Positions 54,936-64,000 of a stretch of DNA of 64,000 nt are shown in pieces (positions within the stretch are counted from its first letter, which is position 1; each line of letters starts with the position of its first letter). This DNA comes from Sporolactobacillus shoreae (GTDB taxonomy: Bacteria; Bacillota; Bacilli; Bacillales; Sporolactobacillaceae). Location: positions 1 to 64,000 of the forward strand of contig NZ_SRJD01000009.1 in NCBI RefSeq assembly GCF_004684935.1, read 5' to 3'. A program made the position numbers and the translations under genes. The notes under the pieces were generated by a model that had not been told where the DNA came from, searched no databases, and was given only the letters and a program-made list of their open reading frames with translations.

Positions 54936-55166
54936 TTACCCGGCATTAATCGTTCCATGCTTGGTTTGAATGATAGCCTTTCCATGGACTTTTATTGCCG
55001 ATGTATGTTCTGTGAACTGGGCAATCATGACCTCACCCTTGTCAAGTTTCTCGGTATGGAAAAATCTAGTCTCCGCTCCCCGTGTAAGGCCGATAACATT
55101 CACGCCATCTTCTTCAGCCTTGATCACAAAGTAATCGCCAAGAACTTCTTCATTTTTAATATCCAT
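54936..55166 (-). CDS. mtrB: Tryptophan RNA-binding attenuation protein TRAP
   Basis: The 76-residue protein is nearly identical in its core to TRAP of B. subtilis ([38 protein letters not shown]). It forms an 11-mer ring that binds GAG/UAG repeats in trp leader RNA when tryptophan is present. The trp operon, usually a few kilobases away behind cheR, is not in this window, so its target must be elsewhere. Confidence 0.95.
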   Translation of the reverse strand: MDIKNEEVLGDYFVIKAEEDGVNVIGLTRGAETRFFHTEKLDKGEVMIAQFTEHTSAIKVHGKAIIQTKHGTINAG

Positions 55167-55196
55167 AAAAAGTACCCGCCTTCCAGCAATAAATAG

Positions 55197-55760
55197 TCAA
55201 TGGTTTATCAGAGAAAGCGCTTCTGCTCTAGCCGTCGCGTCCGTCTGGAAAATCCCTCTTACAGCTGAAGTAATTGTCCTGGCGCCGGGCTTTTTGATCC
55301 CTCGCATCGTCATGCACATGTGTTCGGCTTCAATCACCACAATGACACCATAGGGGTGCAGCGTTTCAACGATACTGTTGGCAACCGTTGTCGTCAACCG
55401 TTCCTGAAGCTGCGGCCTCCTTGCAACTGCTTCCACTGCTCTTGCCAGCTTGCTCAGGCCTGTCACCCGGCCGCCTTTAGGTATGTACCCTACATGTGCT
55501 TTCCCGAAAAAAGGGACGAGATGGTGTTCGCACATTGAGTAGAATGGAATATCTTTCACAAGAACAAGTTCTTCATGGGCTTCATCGAAAGTTTTAGCCA
55601 GGAAGGTCTTAGGATCTTGATTCATGCCTTGAAATATTTCATCGTACATCCTGGCTACCCGCTGCGGAGTCTCTTCCAGCCCCTTGCGGTCCGGGTCCTC
55701 CCCGATCGCTTCAAGAATCATTCTGACGGCCCGTTCTATCTTTTCATGGTCCACACTCAC
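55197..55760 (-). CDS. folE: GTP cyclohydrolase I (FolE/MtrA)
   Basis: It is the first enzyme of folate synthesis from GTP. 187 residues, with zinc and catalytic residues in [18 protein letters not shown] and [18 protein letters not shown], and [17 protein letters not shown] near the end. GTG start with GGAGG 7 bases upstream. Together with mtrB it forms the classic mtrAB pair. Confidence 0.95.
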   Translation of the reverse strand: MSVDHEKIERAVRMILEAIGEDPDRKGLEETPQRVARMYDEIFQGMNQDPKTFLAKTFDEAHEELVLVKDIPFYSMCEHHLVPFFGKAHVGYIPKGGRVTGLSKLARAVEAVARRPQLQERLTTTVANSIVETLHPYGVIVVIEAEHMCMTMRGIKKPGARTITSAVRGIFQTDATARAEALSLINH

Positions 55761-56012
55761 AGCCAGGCCTCCAATGCCGCAATTGCCTGAAATAACTGCT
55801 ATGAATTTTAAGCTCAGGTGCGTAAAACCATTCGCCGTCTTCAGGCTTTATTTTTACTAAGAAATCGTAAATCAGTATAAAAAAATTCTAGCATAGTAAA
55901 ACTGAAAATGTAAAGGAAACTCAATAGCGGAGCAAATATGTATTAATGTGTAAAGATTAAATAATTAATAGAATCCAGATTACTGAAATGGGACATGATT
56001 TAACCCGGTATC

Positions 56013-56041
56013 AAAAAAGAGCCACCACATGGATGGCTCTC
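56013..56041 (-). terminator. Terminator of hbs
   Basis: GAGCCATCC / GGTGGCTC with a short loop and six T on the minus strand, 28 bases after the hbs stop. Confidence 0.8.
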
Positions 56042-56069
56042 GCTTCCTTACGTCCTATGTATCGTCAGA

Positions 56070-56342
56070 TCATTGGACGGCTTCTTTTAGTGCTTTTCCT
56101 GGCTTGAAAGCCGGAACCTTACTTGCTTTAATTTCAATTTCTTCGCCTGTCTGAGGATTACGTCCCTTACGAGCGCTCCGCTCACGGACTTCAAAGTTGC
56201 CAAATCCAATCAGTTGAACTTTGCTGCCATCCTTTAACGTATCAATGATCGTTGACAGGACGGAATCAACCGCTTTGGTAGCATCTTTCTTCGACAGTTC
56301 AGCAGATTCTGCAACTGCAGTAATCAATTCAGTCTTATTCAA
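56070..56342 (-). CDS. hbs: DNA-binding protein HU
   Basis: The 90-residue nucleoid protein is the usual [48 protein letters not shown] (beta arm) and [11 protein letters not shown]. The start is a TTG at 56342 with AAGGAGG 8 bases upstream; a GTG one codon earlier is possible. Longer in-frame translation has no ribosome site. It stands alone between spoIVA and folE. Confidence 0.95.
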   Translation of the reverse strand: MNKTELITAVAESAELSKKDATKAVDSVLSTIIDTLKDGSKVQLIGFGNFEVRERSARKGRNPQTGEEIEIKASKVPAFKPGKALKEAVQ

Positions 56343-56569
56343 CACTTTCACCTCCTTAAAAAGGAATGCTTTCCTTTTGTGCTGAAAGAACATCAACAAC
56401 GCTTATAATATACGAAGTGATGGAAGAATTCAACAGCTTTTATTAAAATATTACCATATTTGATCTTTTTAAACCCTGTAATTGCAAAAAAAGATCAAAA
56501 AAAGGAAAAGGCTTACAATTCAGTATTATCAAGTCGTTCAAACATCTTGTACTAGAGGGCAGCCAAATA

Positions 56570-56592
56570 AGGGATCCCGGCATAGGATCCCT
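56570..56592 (-). terminator. Probable terminator of spoIVA
   Basis: AGGGATCC / GGATCCCT hairpin, about 33 bases after the spoIVA stop; T-tract weak. Confidence 0.45.
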
Positions 56593-56624
56593 CAAGTATA
56601 TTACATCTGTCATAGAGTCTTCCT

Positions 56625-58112
56625 TTAGAGAATGATGGCAATCAGGCCGCCTGAACCTTCGTTTATGATTCGCTCAAGTGTCTCCTTCAACTTATATCGT
56701 GCATTCTCGGGCATGAGCGCGAGCTTTGCAGATATGCCCTCTCGGACAATTGAATTAAGCGATCTGCCAAAAATGTCTGAATTCCAGATGGACAGCGGAT
56801 CATCTTCAAAGTCCTGCATCAGATAGCGGACCAATTCTTCACTTTGCTTTTCAGTTCCGATAATTGGTGCGAATTCAGATTCGACATCAACTTTGATCAT
56901 GTGGATCGAAGGGGCCACAGCCTTCAATCGGACACCAAAACGGGAGCCCTGCCGAATGATTTCCGGCTCATCCAGACTCATATCGCTTATAGAAGGGGCG
57001 GCGATCCCATAGCCGGTCTGTTTCACCATTTTCAGCGCTTCTGACACCTGATCATACTCCCTCTTTGCATGAGCAAAATCCTGCATCAGCTGCAGTAAGT
57101 GGTCTTTCCCTCTGATCTCAACGCCCACGATCTCCTTTAGAACCTGATCATAGAGGTTATCCGGGGCGAACAAATCAATTTCCGCAGTACCTTTGCCCAT
57201 CTCAATACCGGACAACTGCGCGTTCTCGATAAAGTCATACTCCCCGAATGAGCCAACGACACGATCCACATCACGAAGACGTTTAATATCTTTGACCGTA
57301 TCTTTCACCGCATCCTCATAGCTCTTACGGAGCCAGTGGTCCTCTTTCAGTACCATTACCCAGCTTGGCAAGTTGACGTTAACTTCGAGAACGGGAAACT
57401 CAAATAATGTCTCACGGAGAATATTATTGATGTCATGCTCCGTCATGCTCTCCACACTTTGCGCCAGAACAGGGATATCGTATTTCTCTGCAAGTTCTTT
57501 ACGCAGTGTTTCAGTATCCGGATGATAAGGATGTGCCGAATTAATAATCAAAATGAAGGGCTTGCCAACTTCCTTCAGTTCATCGACAATCCTTTCTTCC
57601 GCCTCAATATAGTCTTCCCTTCCGATTTCGCCGATCGACCCGTCCGTAGTGATGACAACACCTAAAGTGGAGTGCTCCTGGATCACTTTTCTCGTGCCGA
57701 TCTCCGCTGCTTCCTGGAAAGGGATTGGTTCGTCATACCAAGGGGTGTGAACCATACGGGGGCCATTCTCGTCTTCAAATCCTTTTGCCCCTTTTACTGC
57801 GTATCCAACACAGTCTACAACGCGAATGTTCACTTCCAGTCCGTCCTCAACTGTAACAGTCACCGCATGATTGGGAACAAATTTAGGCTCAGTCGTCATA
57901 ATTTGCTTACCGGCTGCGCTTTGCGGAAGCTCATCCTGGGCCCGTACACGATCCGCCTCATTATCAATGTTCGGCAGCACGATAAGTTCCATGAATTTTT
58001 TAATAAATGTTGATTTTCCTGTCCGAACAGCCCCGACAACCCCAAGGTAAATATCTCCGCCTGTTCTTTCAGCAATGTCTTTAAAAATATCCACTCGCTC
58101 AAGTTTTTCCAA
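56625..58112 (-). CDS. spoIVA: Stage IV sporulation protein A, spore coat ATPase
   Basis: It forms the ATP-driven polymer that is the base of the spore coat on the outer forespore membrane. The 495-residue protein has Walker A GAVRTGKSTFIKKF, the sensor stretch VITTDGSIGEIGRE and the conserved C-terminus (SGGLIAIIL) needed for membrane targeting. The start is a TTG at 58112, 9 bases behind GGGAGG; a GTG three codons earlier almost touches the site. Expected to be under sigma-E control; no clear sigma-E promoter could be fixed by eye. Confidence 0.96.
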   Translation of the reverse strand: MEKLERVDIFKDIAERTGGDIYLGVVGAVRTGKSTFIKKFMELIVLPNIDNEADRVRAQDELPQSAAGKQIMTTEPKFVPNHAVTVTVEDGLEVNIRVVDCVGYAVKGAKGFEDENGPRMVHTPWYDEPIPFQEAAEIGTRKVIQEHSTLGVVITTDGSIGEIGREDYIEAEERIVDELKEVGKPFILIINSAHPYHPDTETLRKELAEKYDIPVLAQSVESMTEHDINNILRETLFEFPVLEVNVNLPSWVMVLKEDHWLRKSYEDAVKDTVKDIKRLRDVDRVVGSFGEYDFIENAQLSGIEMGKGTAEIDLFAPDNLYDQVLKEIVGVEIRGKDHLLQLMQDFAHAKREYDQVSEALKMVKQTGYGIAAPSISDMSLDEPEIIRQGSRFGVRLKAVAPSIHMIKVDVESEFAPIIGTEKQSEELVRYLMQDFEDDPLSIWNSDIFGRSLNSIVREGISAKLALMPENARYKLKETLERIINEGSGGLIAIIL

Positions 58113-58463
58113 AGTTTGCACCCTCCCGCTCCTCCTTCTATCGATGACGCCCGGTGATAGTTCTATGCATATTGACTTTGTCCAATGATTATGCCAGAAA
58201 ATTAACCGAACCGTGCCGCTATCACGTCGATTTCAGCTGGCTGCCTGTACGAGGCTGCCTTTCCTTTTAAAAATATTGTCCGAATATGAAAATATGACTC
58301 TTTCAGTCAGGAAAACTTTTGAATAGAAAAAGCGGGAGAAAACGGAATCGTTTTCTCCCTGCTTGACTAAATCCTCCCACGCCATACATCTCTTGCAGAA
58401 TGACTGACGCACGCTATAACGTATGTTATTTCGATAACAATTGCCGCTGACGTCAGCCCATCG
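58113..58463. other. Intergenic region upstream of spoIVA
   Basis: It contains the spoIVA promoter region and the terminator of the gpsA-spoVIF unit. A CATAGAACT stretch near 58160 on the minus strand is a weak sigma-E -10-like match. No coding sequence seen. Confidence 0.4.
58326..58364 (-). terminator. Terminator of the gpsA-spoVIF unit
   Basis: GCAGGGAGAAAACG / CGTTTTCTCCCGC (13 pairs, small loop) followed by TTTTTCT on the minus strand. Confidence 0.85.
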
Positions 58464-58727
58464 TTACTGTTTTGGGCCAAACATTTTGGACAGAGAAGAG
58501 AAATTGCCAGGCACATTGCCCGAAGTAATTGCCTTGACTAAGGCCTCCTCTTTTTCTTTAGGTACGGTGACACCAGCCGTTTTTCCGATACGCGCAATCA
58601 ATGCCCTGACAACCTCAGGGTTGCTAAAATCAGCATTAGAAACCGAATTGGCAATGGCAAAAACGTCTTCTTTCTTCATCTGCGTCTTCTTTTCGATATT
58701 ATCAAAAAAAGGATTATTCGAATTCAA
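58464..58727 (-). CDS. spoVIF: Stage VI sporulation protein F-like (SpoVIF/YjcC)
   Basis: The 87-residue protein begins NPFFDNIEKKTQMKKEDVFAIANSV, shown here by its key residues FFD-IEKKT-V-K-D. It continues with a helical stretch ending GNFSSLSKMFGPK. These fit the small SpoVIF family, which takes part in late spore coat gene expression. AGGAGGAC precedes the ATG. In related Bacillales a gene of this family often stands between gpsA and spoIVA, as here. Confidence 0.8.
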   Translation of the reverse strand: MNSNNPFFDNIEKKTQMKKEDVFAIANSVSNADFSNPEVVRALIARIGKTAGVTVPKEKEEALVKAITSGNVPGNFSSLSKMFGPKQ

Positions 58728-58795
58728 TGAGCGTCCTCCTTTTCTCCTGCATTCCCTACATCGTATGCGGGAAGGAGAGCAGCGTGCTCAAATCC

Positions 58796-59842
58796 TTAAG
58801 ATTCGCTCCACTTTTTGTCTTGCAGGCTTTCAGTCAGCGCAGCAATCTCATCTTTCTTGTCGCGTCCCATCAACTCATCCACGGCATCCTTGGGCAGTTT
58901 TTCTTCAAACAGCACACGATATATAGCTTCCGTGATCGGCATTTCTACCTTTTCTTTTTGAGAAAGCGCGAAAGCGGCTTCCGCGGTGCGCACGCCTTCA
59001 ACGACCATACCCATTCGAGCCAGGATGTCCCGAAGATTCTGACCTTTTCCTAGCATGTTTCCTGCACGCCAGTTTCTGCTGTGCACACTCGTGCAGGTTA
59101 CAATCAGATCCCCCATTCCTGTCAATCCGATAAAAGTCAGAGGGTGCGCCCCGAGTTTTGTGCCAAGTCTTGATATTTCAGCAAGTCCCCTTGTAATCAG
59201 CGCGGCTTTCGCATTGTCACCATATCCGAGTCCATCTGAGATTCCAGCCCCAAGTGCAATAATATTTTTCAATGCACCGCCAATTTCCACACCGATGATA
59301 TCTTCGTTTGTATACACTCTGAAATAGTGGTTGAAGAAAATATCCTGCGCTTCCTTCGCAGCCCCGTTATCCTCTGAGGCGACAGCAACAGTTGTGGGGT
59401 GACGGAGAGAAACTTCTTCAGCGTGACTTGGCCCCGAGAGGACCACCACTGCCTTCCGCAACTCCGGAGGAATTTCCTCTTTAATGATTTCTGACATTCT
59501 TTTAAATGTGCCAGGTTCTATTCCTTTTACACCATGAATGAACAGTACTGGGTGCTTCAACAGTCCCTTGATTTTTCCGAGCACTTCTCTCATTGATTTG
59601 GCAGGGACCACGAGCAACACTGCATCTGAGTCTTCAAGAGCTTCAGCAAGACTTGAGGTGCCTTTCACTCCTGCCGGAAGAATAATGCCCGGCAAATACT
59701 TCGAATTGATATGCTTGTTTCTGATTTCATCCGCCTGATCTTCACGGTGACTCCATAAACTTACAAAATTGCCGTTATCGGCGAGTACCATGGAAAGCGC
59801 CGTTCCCCAGCTTCCCGCGCCAACGACTGTGATTTTTTTCAT
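58796..59842 (-). CDS. gpsA: Glycerol-3-phosphate dehydrogenase (NAD(P)+)
   Basis: It makes sn-glycerol-3-phosphate for phospholipids. 348 residues; the Rossmann motif [20 protein letters not shown] and the catalytic region [17 protein letters not shown] with [12 protein letters not shown] are present. The ATG at 59842 follows AAGGAGA; an upstream in-frame start has no site. It directly follows plsY, so precursor and acyltransferase are co-expressed. Confidence 0.95.
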   Translation of the reverse strand: MKKITVVGAGSWGTALSMVLADNGNFVSLWSHREDQADEIRNKHINSKYLPGIILPAGVKGTSSLAEALEDSDAVLLVVPAKSMREVLGKIKGLLKHPVLFIHGVKGIEPGTFKRMSEIIKEEIPPELRKAVVVLSGPSHAEEVSLRHPTTVAVASEDNGAAKEAQDIFFNHYFRVYTNEDIIGVEIGGALKNIIALGAGISDGLGYGDNAKAALITRGLAEISRLGTKLGAHPLTFIGLTGMGDLIVTCTSVHSRNWRAGNMLGKGQNLRDILARMGMVVEGVRTAEAAFALSQKEKVEMPITEAIYRVLFEEKLPKDAVDELMGRDKKDEIAALTESLQDKKWSES

Positions 59843-59895
59843 TTTGTCTGTCTCCTTCTCGAAAAATACGTGCGGAGAATCTTCACGCTGTCGGA

Positions 59896-60498
59896 TCATG
59901 CCTGTGCATTTTTATGCCCAAGCTTATTCTCGTTCCCATGAATCAGACGTACAATATTAGCCCTGTGCTGAATATAGGCCAGCAACGCAATTATAAAAGC
60001 CGCAGTCAGTACACCCCAGGAGTAATGTCCGAAAATCCAGCCCAGTAAAGGGGTAAATAAAAGAAAGAAAAGGGATCCGAGCGACACATAACGGGTAACT
60101 GCAATAATCAGGATTGTTGCCAGACCGGCAATTAATGCAAAGAGTGGAAAAATCATAAAAAAGACACCAATTGTCGTTGCTACCCCTTTCCCACCTTTGA
60201 AACCGAAATAAACAGGAAAGTCGTGTCCCAGGATCGCAAGGAGGCCGGAAACAACGATCGCCCAATCCGGTAGCCCGAATGCACGCGCGATCAGTATGCA
60301 GGCGATACCTTTCAACACATCAAGCAGAAGAACAACAACAGCCGGTCCGGTACCGAGAACGCGCATTGTGTTTGTCGCGCCTGCATTGCCACTGCCTGTT
60401 TTTCGGATATCAATCTTCTTTATTTTTTTTGTGATCAGATAACTGAAACTGATTGATCCAATCAGATAGGAAAGAATAAACGACACTACCGTTAACAC
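59896..60498 (-). CDS. plsY: Acyl-phosphate:glycerol-3-phosphate acyltransferase PlsY
   Basis: The 200-residue membrane protein with about five helices has the three PlsY motifs: [33 protein letters not shown] and the C-terminal [17 protein letters not shown]. It uses acyl-phosphate from PlsX (24.7 kb) and glycerol-3-phosphate from GpsA, the next gene. Ends 53 bases before gpsA. Confidence 0.95.
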   Translation of the reverse strand: MLTVVSFILSYLIGSISFSYLITKKIKKIDIRKTGSGNAGATNTMRVLGTGPAVVVLLLDVLKGIACILIARAFGLPDWAIVVSGLLAILGHDFPVYFGFKGGKGVATTIGVFFMIFPLFALIAGLATILIIAVTRYVSLGSLFFLLFTPLLGWIFGHYSWGVLTAAFIIALLAYIQHRANIVRLIHGNENKLGHKNAQA

Positions 60499-60513
60499 GG
60501 AAAAAGCACCCCT

Positions 60514-61830
60514 TTATTTTTCATTTCGTTTTCTTGACAGGATTCTGATGGGTGTCCCGACAAAACCAAATGTTTCTCTGAGTCGGTTCTCGAGATGCCG
60601 TACATAGGAAAAATGAAGCAGTTCCGGTTCGTTGACAAACAAAACAAAAACCGGGGGCCGCACTGCCACCTGAGTCGCGTAATAGATTTTAAGCCTTTTC
60701 CCCTTATCAGATGGAGGCGGTGTCATCGCCACAGTATCCATGATACAGTCATTCAGCACACTGGTTTGGATCCGAAGACTGTGATTTTCAGCGACCTGCT
60801 GAATGACGGGCAGGAGCTGAGGAATCCTTTTTCCAGTCAGAGCGGACAGGAAAACAATTGGTGCATAGCTTAGGAACTGAAATTCATCGCGAATTTTTTT
60901 CCTGAACTTGTCCATCGTTTTCTCGTCTTTGTCAACAGCATCCCATTTGTTGACTACAATAATCATCGCTCGACCTGCATCGTGCGCGTAACCCGCAATC
61001 TTCTTATCCTGTTCGATGATCCCTTCCTCGCCATCGATCAGTACCATAACCACATCGGCATCCTCAATTGCGTGCTGGGCGCGCAGGACGCTGTACTTTT
61101 CCGTTTTCTCGTACACCCTGCCCCTTCGCCTGATTCCCGCCGTATCAACAATCACATAATCCTGTCCATCACGGGAAAAGGGGGTATCAATCGCGTCTCT
61201 GGTCGTTCCAGCGATATCACTCACAATAACGCGTTCTTTTCCCAGAATGGCATTAACAAGAGAAGATTTTCCAACATTCGGGCGCCCAATCAGAGCAAAC
61301 CGAATAGCACCTTCGTTTTCCTCTTCTCTCATGTGCTCCGGAAATTTACCAACAACCTTATCAAGAAGATCCCCGATTCCAAGTCCGTGCGCTCCGGATA
61401 TACCCTGGGGATCCCCTAGTCCAAGCGCATAAAATTCGTACATCTGATCTCTCTGGGCATAGTTATCCAATTTATTAACACCCAGAACAACCGGTTTTTT
61501 TGAACGCCGCAGAATCTGCGCGACCGCTTCATCCGCATCTGTCATACCCGTTCTGCCGTCCACAATAAACAGAATGACATCCGATTCGTCGACAGCGATT
61601 TCCGCCTGGGCACGCATCTGTCCCAAGAGCGGTTCATCACTTATTTCAATACCGCCCGTATCAATCACATGGAATTCATGGTTAAGCCATTCGCCATGCC
61701 CGTACAGTCGGTCACGGGTAACACCCGGTCTGTCTTCAACAATCGCCGTGCGCCCCCCCACAATCCGGTTAAAGATTGTTGATTTGCCAACATTTGGCCT
61801 GCCGACGATTGCTACCGTTGGTTTTGACAT
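60514..61830 (-). CDS. der: Ribosome-assembly GTPase Der (EngA)
   Basis: The 438-residue protein has two tandem GTPase domains (first [13 protein letters not shown] with DTGG; second [13 protein letters not shown] with DTAGIRR; NKLD and NKWD for guanine) and a C-terminal KH-like domain. It helps 50S subunit maturation. It lies 15 bases before plsY. Confidence 0.96.
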   Translation of the reverse strand: MSKPTVAIVGRPNVGKSTIFNRIVGGRTAIVEDRPGVTRDRLYGHGEWLNHEFHVIDTGGIEISDEPLLGQMRAQAEIAVDESDVILFIVDGRTGMTDADEAVAQILRRSKKPVVLGVNKLDNYAQRDQMYEFYALGLGDPQGISGAHGLGIGDLLDKVVGKFPEHMREEENEGAIRFALIGRPNVGKSSLVNAILGKERVIVSDIAGTTRDAIDTPFSRDGQDYVIVDTAGIRRRGRVYEKTEKYSVLRAQHAIEDADVVMVLIDGEEGIIEQDKKIAGYAHDAGRAMIIVVNKWDAVDKDEKTMDKFRKKIRDEFQFLSYAPIVFLSALTGKRIPQLLPVIQQVAENHSLRIQTSVLNDCIMDTVAMTPPPSDKGKRLKIYYATQVAVRPPVFVLFVNEPELLHFSYVRHLENRLRETFGFVGTPIRILSRKRNEK

Positions 61831-61852
61831 TTGAAACCACCTTCTTTTATTA

Positions 61853-61886
61853 ATAAAAGAAACCTTCCCGTCTTCCGGGAGAGGTT
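61853..61886 (-). terminator. Hairpin in the der leader
   Basis: On the minus strand AACCTCTCCCG / CGGGAAGGTT (one bulge, 5-base loop) is followed by TTCTTTTATT, about 23 bases before the der start. It could be an attenuator or a residual terminator. The remaining part of the rpsA-der gap (61887-62088) shows nothing convincing. Confidence 0.45.
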
Positions 61887-62088
61887 CATCTTCGTTTAAA
61901 AATCCTGCTCAGCCGGGCAACTTTTCCAACACGCCTGACTCCATTGTTCACAAAGAGGCATGTATCATTCTTATTTGAGCGGTTGGCTCATGTTTTTCAG
62001 CGGCTGTTACTTCCTTGGATGTTCCATCGAACTTATCTTATCAAAAAAAGCAAACTCGCTCAACGAGGATAGAAAAGTGTATTGTGCG

Positions 62089-62135
62089 CAAAAAAAGCGA
62101 GAATTGGGGAAACAGACGGTTTCCCCAATTCCCGC
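62089..62135 (-). terminator. Strong terminator of rpsA
   Basis: A stem of about 18 pairs (GCGGGAATTGGGGAAAC with GTTTCCCCAATTCTCGC) and a small loop, then seven T on the minus strand, 22 bases after the rpsA stop. Confidence 0.88.
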
Positions 62136-62156
62136 TTCATAAAAAAACAAAGTTGA

Positions 62157-63317
62157 TTATTTATACTTCTTCAACTGATCGCCAATCATATCGCCAAGTG
62201 AAAATCCGGATGATGAGTCATCATCGTCCGGCTGGCTGTTCTGGGAAGGAACAGGTGCCTGGTTGACAGGCTCTGCTTCTTCAAGAGCCTTGATGCTGAG
62301 GGATACCCTCTGATCATCAAAGTCGGCATCCAGAACCTTGACTTTAATGACCTGCCCCTCCGAGAGCACTTCATCAGGAGTCCCAATATGCGCATGGGAA
62401 ATCTCTGAGATATGGACAAGTCCTTCTACTCCCGGAATCAATTCCACAAATGCACCGAACGGTACGAGACGTTTCACTGTTCCTTCAAGAGTATCCCCTG
62501 GGTGAATCTTATCCTTCGCGGTTTCCCAAGGCCCAGGTTGTGTCGCTTTTATTGAAAGGGAAATCCGTTCACTTTCGGGGTCAACCGCCAGCACTTTGAC
62601 CTTCACTTTATCACCTTCGGAGACAACTTCGGAAGGTGTTTCGACATGATAATACGCTAGCTGTGAAATATGCACCAGACCGTCGACTCCGCCGATATCA
62701 ACGAATGCTCCGAAATCTGTCAGACGCTGAATTGTGCCTTCAATCACGTCGCCCACATTGATTGATGCCAGCGTATCTTCTTTCTTTTTATCTGCTTCTT
62801 CATCAAGAACAGCCCGATGTGAAAGAATAACCTTTCTTTTTTCACGGTCAAGTTCAACAATTTTAACATCCAGAGGTTTTCCTTTATAGTCACTGAAATC
62901 CTCCACAAAGTGGCGTTCGACCAGTGAAGCCGGAATAAATCCGCGTACACCGAGGTCGACAACAAGGCCACCCCTAACTACATCCGCGATCTCAACGGAA
63001 AATGTTTTCTTTTCATTATATTTTTGTTCGAGATCGTCCCATGCCTTGTCTGCGTCCACTTCACGCTTGGACAAAACAAGTTCGTCATCTTCAAGTTTTG
63101 TGACCTTCACAGTAACGTCATCACCTTCATGCAGCAGATCTATGACCTTCTCGACATGCAGGCTGGACAGCTCACTGATGGGGAGAATGCCGTCAACTTT
63201 ATATCCAACATCCACTAACGCATGTTTTTCTTCAACTTTTGTAACTTTCCCGTTGATAACGTCTCCTACTTTGAGTGCATCAAATGATGCCATTTCATCC
63301 TTAAAATCTTCAACCAT
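62157..63317 (-). CDS. rpsA: 30S ribosomal protein S1 homologue (YpfD-type)
   Basis: The 386-residue protein has four S1 RNA-binding domains at roughly residues 15-85, 100-170, 185-255 and 270-340, each with the GDVI/GTV--L--FGAFV pattern. The tail is acidic and low-complexity (PSQNSQPDDDDSSSG). This is the shorter Firmicutes form, four rather than six domains. It follows plsC by about 100 bases in the plsC-rpsA-der order. Confidence 0.94.
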   Translation of the reverse strand: MVEDFKDEMASFDALKVGDVINGKVTKVEEKHALVDVGYKVDGILPISELSSLHVEKVIDLLHEGDDVTVKVTKLEDDELVLSKREVDADKAWDDLEQKYNEKKTFSVEIADVVRGGLVVDLGVRGFIPASLVERHFVEDFSDYKGKPLDVKIVELDREKRKVILSHRAVLDEEADKKKEDTLASINVGDVIEGTIQRLTDFGAFVDIGGVDGLVHISQLAYYHVETPSEVVSEGDKVKVKVLAVDPESERISLSIKATQPGPWETAKDKIHPGDTLEGTVKRLVPFGAFVELIPGVEGLVHISEISHAHIGTPDEVLSEGQVIKVKVLDADFDDQRVSLSIKALEEAEPVNQAPVPSQNSQPDDDDSSSGFSLGDMIGDQLKKYK

Positions 63318-63419
63318 TCTCCGGGACCCCCTTTAGATAAACAAAACACGAAATACCCTACACATAACTTCTTACAAATAGAGCATTTTGTCAAGCAGAT
63401 GAACTCATTGAAAGCCCTG

Positions 63420-64000
63420 TCACTGCTGCCGATCAAGCAGTTCCTGAATATGCTTCATAATAACTGCGCTTGCTTCAGATGATTTATTGATTTGACGTTT
63501 CAATAAATCAGAATCAATAGGCGATCCGAAAACAACTTTCATTCTTTCTCTGAAACCATAATGCCCGATGATCGCACATGGAATGATAGATGCGTCCGTT
63601 TTCAGAGCAAAAAAGCCGGCGCCTGAGAGGCCTTGACGGAGCGGTGCGTTCGGATTGCGGTGGCCTTCAGGAAAAATTAACAGAGCGTGCCCATTTCTTA
63701 GCAACTGCATCGCCGTCCGTATCGCACCCCTGTCTCCCGAACCGCGTTTTATCGGGAAAGCCTGTAAGTGTCTGAGTAATCGGCCTAAAAAAGGAATTTT
63801 GAAAAGTTCTTCTTTTGCCACAAAACTTAAACTGCGCTTAATCAAAATTCCAATAAGAGGCGGGTCGAAATTAGACAAGTGATTGCTGCAGATCAATACC
63901 CCTCCCTCATTGGGAATGTTTTCGACTCCTTCAACCGAAATTCGAAAAAAAATTTTGTAAAAAGCGTACACGATCGGTTTGCCAAACGAGTAAAGGCTCA
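63420..64000 (-). CDS. plsC: 1-acyl-glycerol-3-phosphate acyltransferase PlsC (start at window edge)
   Basis: It adds the second acyl chain to make phosphatidic acid. The acyltransferase motifs are intact: SNHLSNFDPPLIG (NHxxxxD), FPIKRGSGDRG and LLIFPEGHRNP. Reading upstream of the internal GTG at 63971, the frame continues as SLYSFGKPIVYAFYK up to the edge, and the last two window bases are TG. The true start codon (NTG) therefore probably begins one base outside. About 193 residues are visible; essentially the whole gene is here. Confidence 0.9.
   Translation of the reverse strand, partial: SLYSFGKPIVYAFYKIFFRISVEGVENIPNEGGVLICSNHLSNFDPPLIGILIKRSLSFVAKEELFKIPFLGRLLRHLQAFPIKRGSGDRGAIRTAMQLLRNGHALLIFPEGHRNPNAPLRQGLSGAGFFALKTDASIIPCAIIGHYGFRERMKVVFGSPIDSDLLKRQINKSSEASAVIMKHIQELLDRQQ

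Noticed and set aside
61960-62142. Plus-strand frame of 60 codons beginning MYHSYLSGWLMFF
   Set aside because: The ribosome site touches the start, it reads into the rpsA terminator stem and no family is recognised.

Overview
The window is chromosomal DNA from a low-to-medium GC, endospore-forming member of the Bacillales. Spore genes (spoIVA, spoVIF, ypjB, a CotS/CotSA/CotI coat cluster), flagellar chemotaxis genes (cheR, an MCP) and the conserved Bacillus backbone plsC-rpsA-der-plsY-gpsA-spoIVA-hbs-folE(mtrA)-mtrB-hepS-menG-hepT-ndk-cheR support this. Compared with B. subtilis, the aro/trp/his/tyr supraoperon is missing between cheR and ypiA, and ypiF-qcrABC-ypjA is missing between ypiB and ypjB. 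With a glycogen operon and a 2,3-BPG-dependent phosphoglycerate mutase, this fits a fermentative lineage such as Sporolactobacillaceae. The family assignment is inference.

Layout. 1-2.7 kb: the 5' part of a group II intron on the minus strand, lying just behind the terminator of a dhaKLM operon that has a perfect cre box. 2.8-4.5 kb: alaR-alaT (Lrp-type regulator plus alanine aminotransferase). 4.7-12.6 kb: a spore-surface locus with ytcA-ytcB-ytcC (UDP-glucose dehydrogenase, epimerase, glycosyltransferase), a facing cotSA-cotS-ytxO unit, and divergent cotI with a sigma-K-like promoter. 12.7-15.6 kb: gpmA, a small coiled-coil protein, a condensation-fold acyltransferase and a zinc-ribbon peptide. 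15.7-20.9 kb: livJ-livH-livM-livG-livF branched-chain amino acid ABC transporter. 21.2-25.7 kb: MCP, metA, plsX. 25.9-27.6 kb: an operon of PadR regulator, HAAS-domain membrane protein and a five-unit two-TM-repeat protein, driven by a promoter embedded in two near-identical operators and flanked by a MITE-like palindrome. 27.9-29.3 kb: DUF2871 protein and ilvE. 29.5-40.2 kb: glycogen operon glgB-glgA-glgC-glgD-glgP-amylase. 40.4-44.1 kb: amino acid permease, a cluster of five small palindromes, 5'-3' exonuclease, hydratase. 44.3-46.8 kb: FetA/FetB-type ABC exporter; queT with a preQ1-I riboswitch. 46.9-64 kb: yugP, ypjB, ypiB, ypiA and the conserved backbone listed above, all on the minus strand.

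The genes are mostly metabolic and sporulation housekeeping. The ytc/cot genes together look like a machine for making and attaching a uronic-acid-containing glycan on the spore. The least explained items are the PadR/HAAS/two-TM-repeat operon (regulator with an apparent AUU start and tandem operators), the cluster of five look-alike palindromes at 42.1 kb, the degenerate CotS kinase, and a 13-codon leader ORF coupled to glgC. No tRNA, rRNA or CRISPR array was seen.
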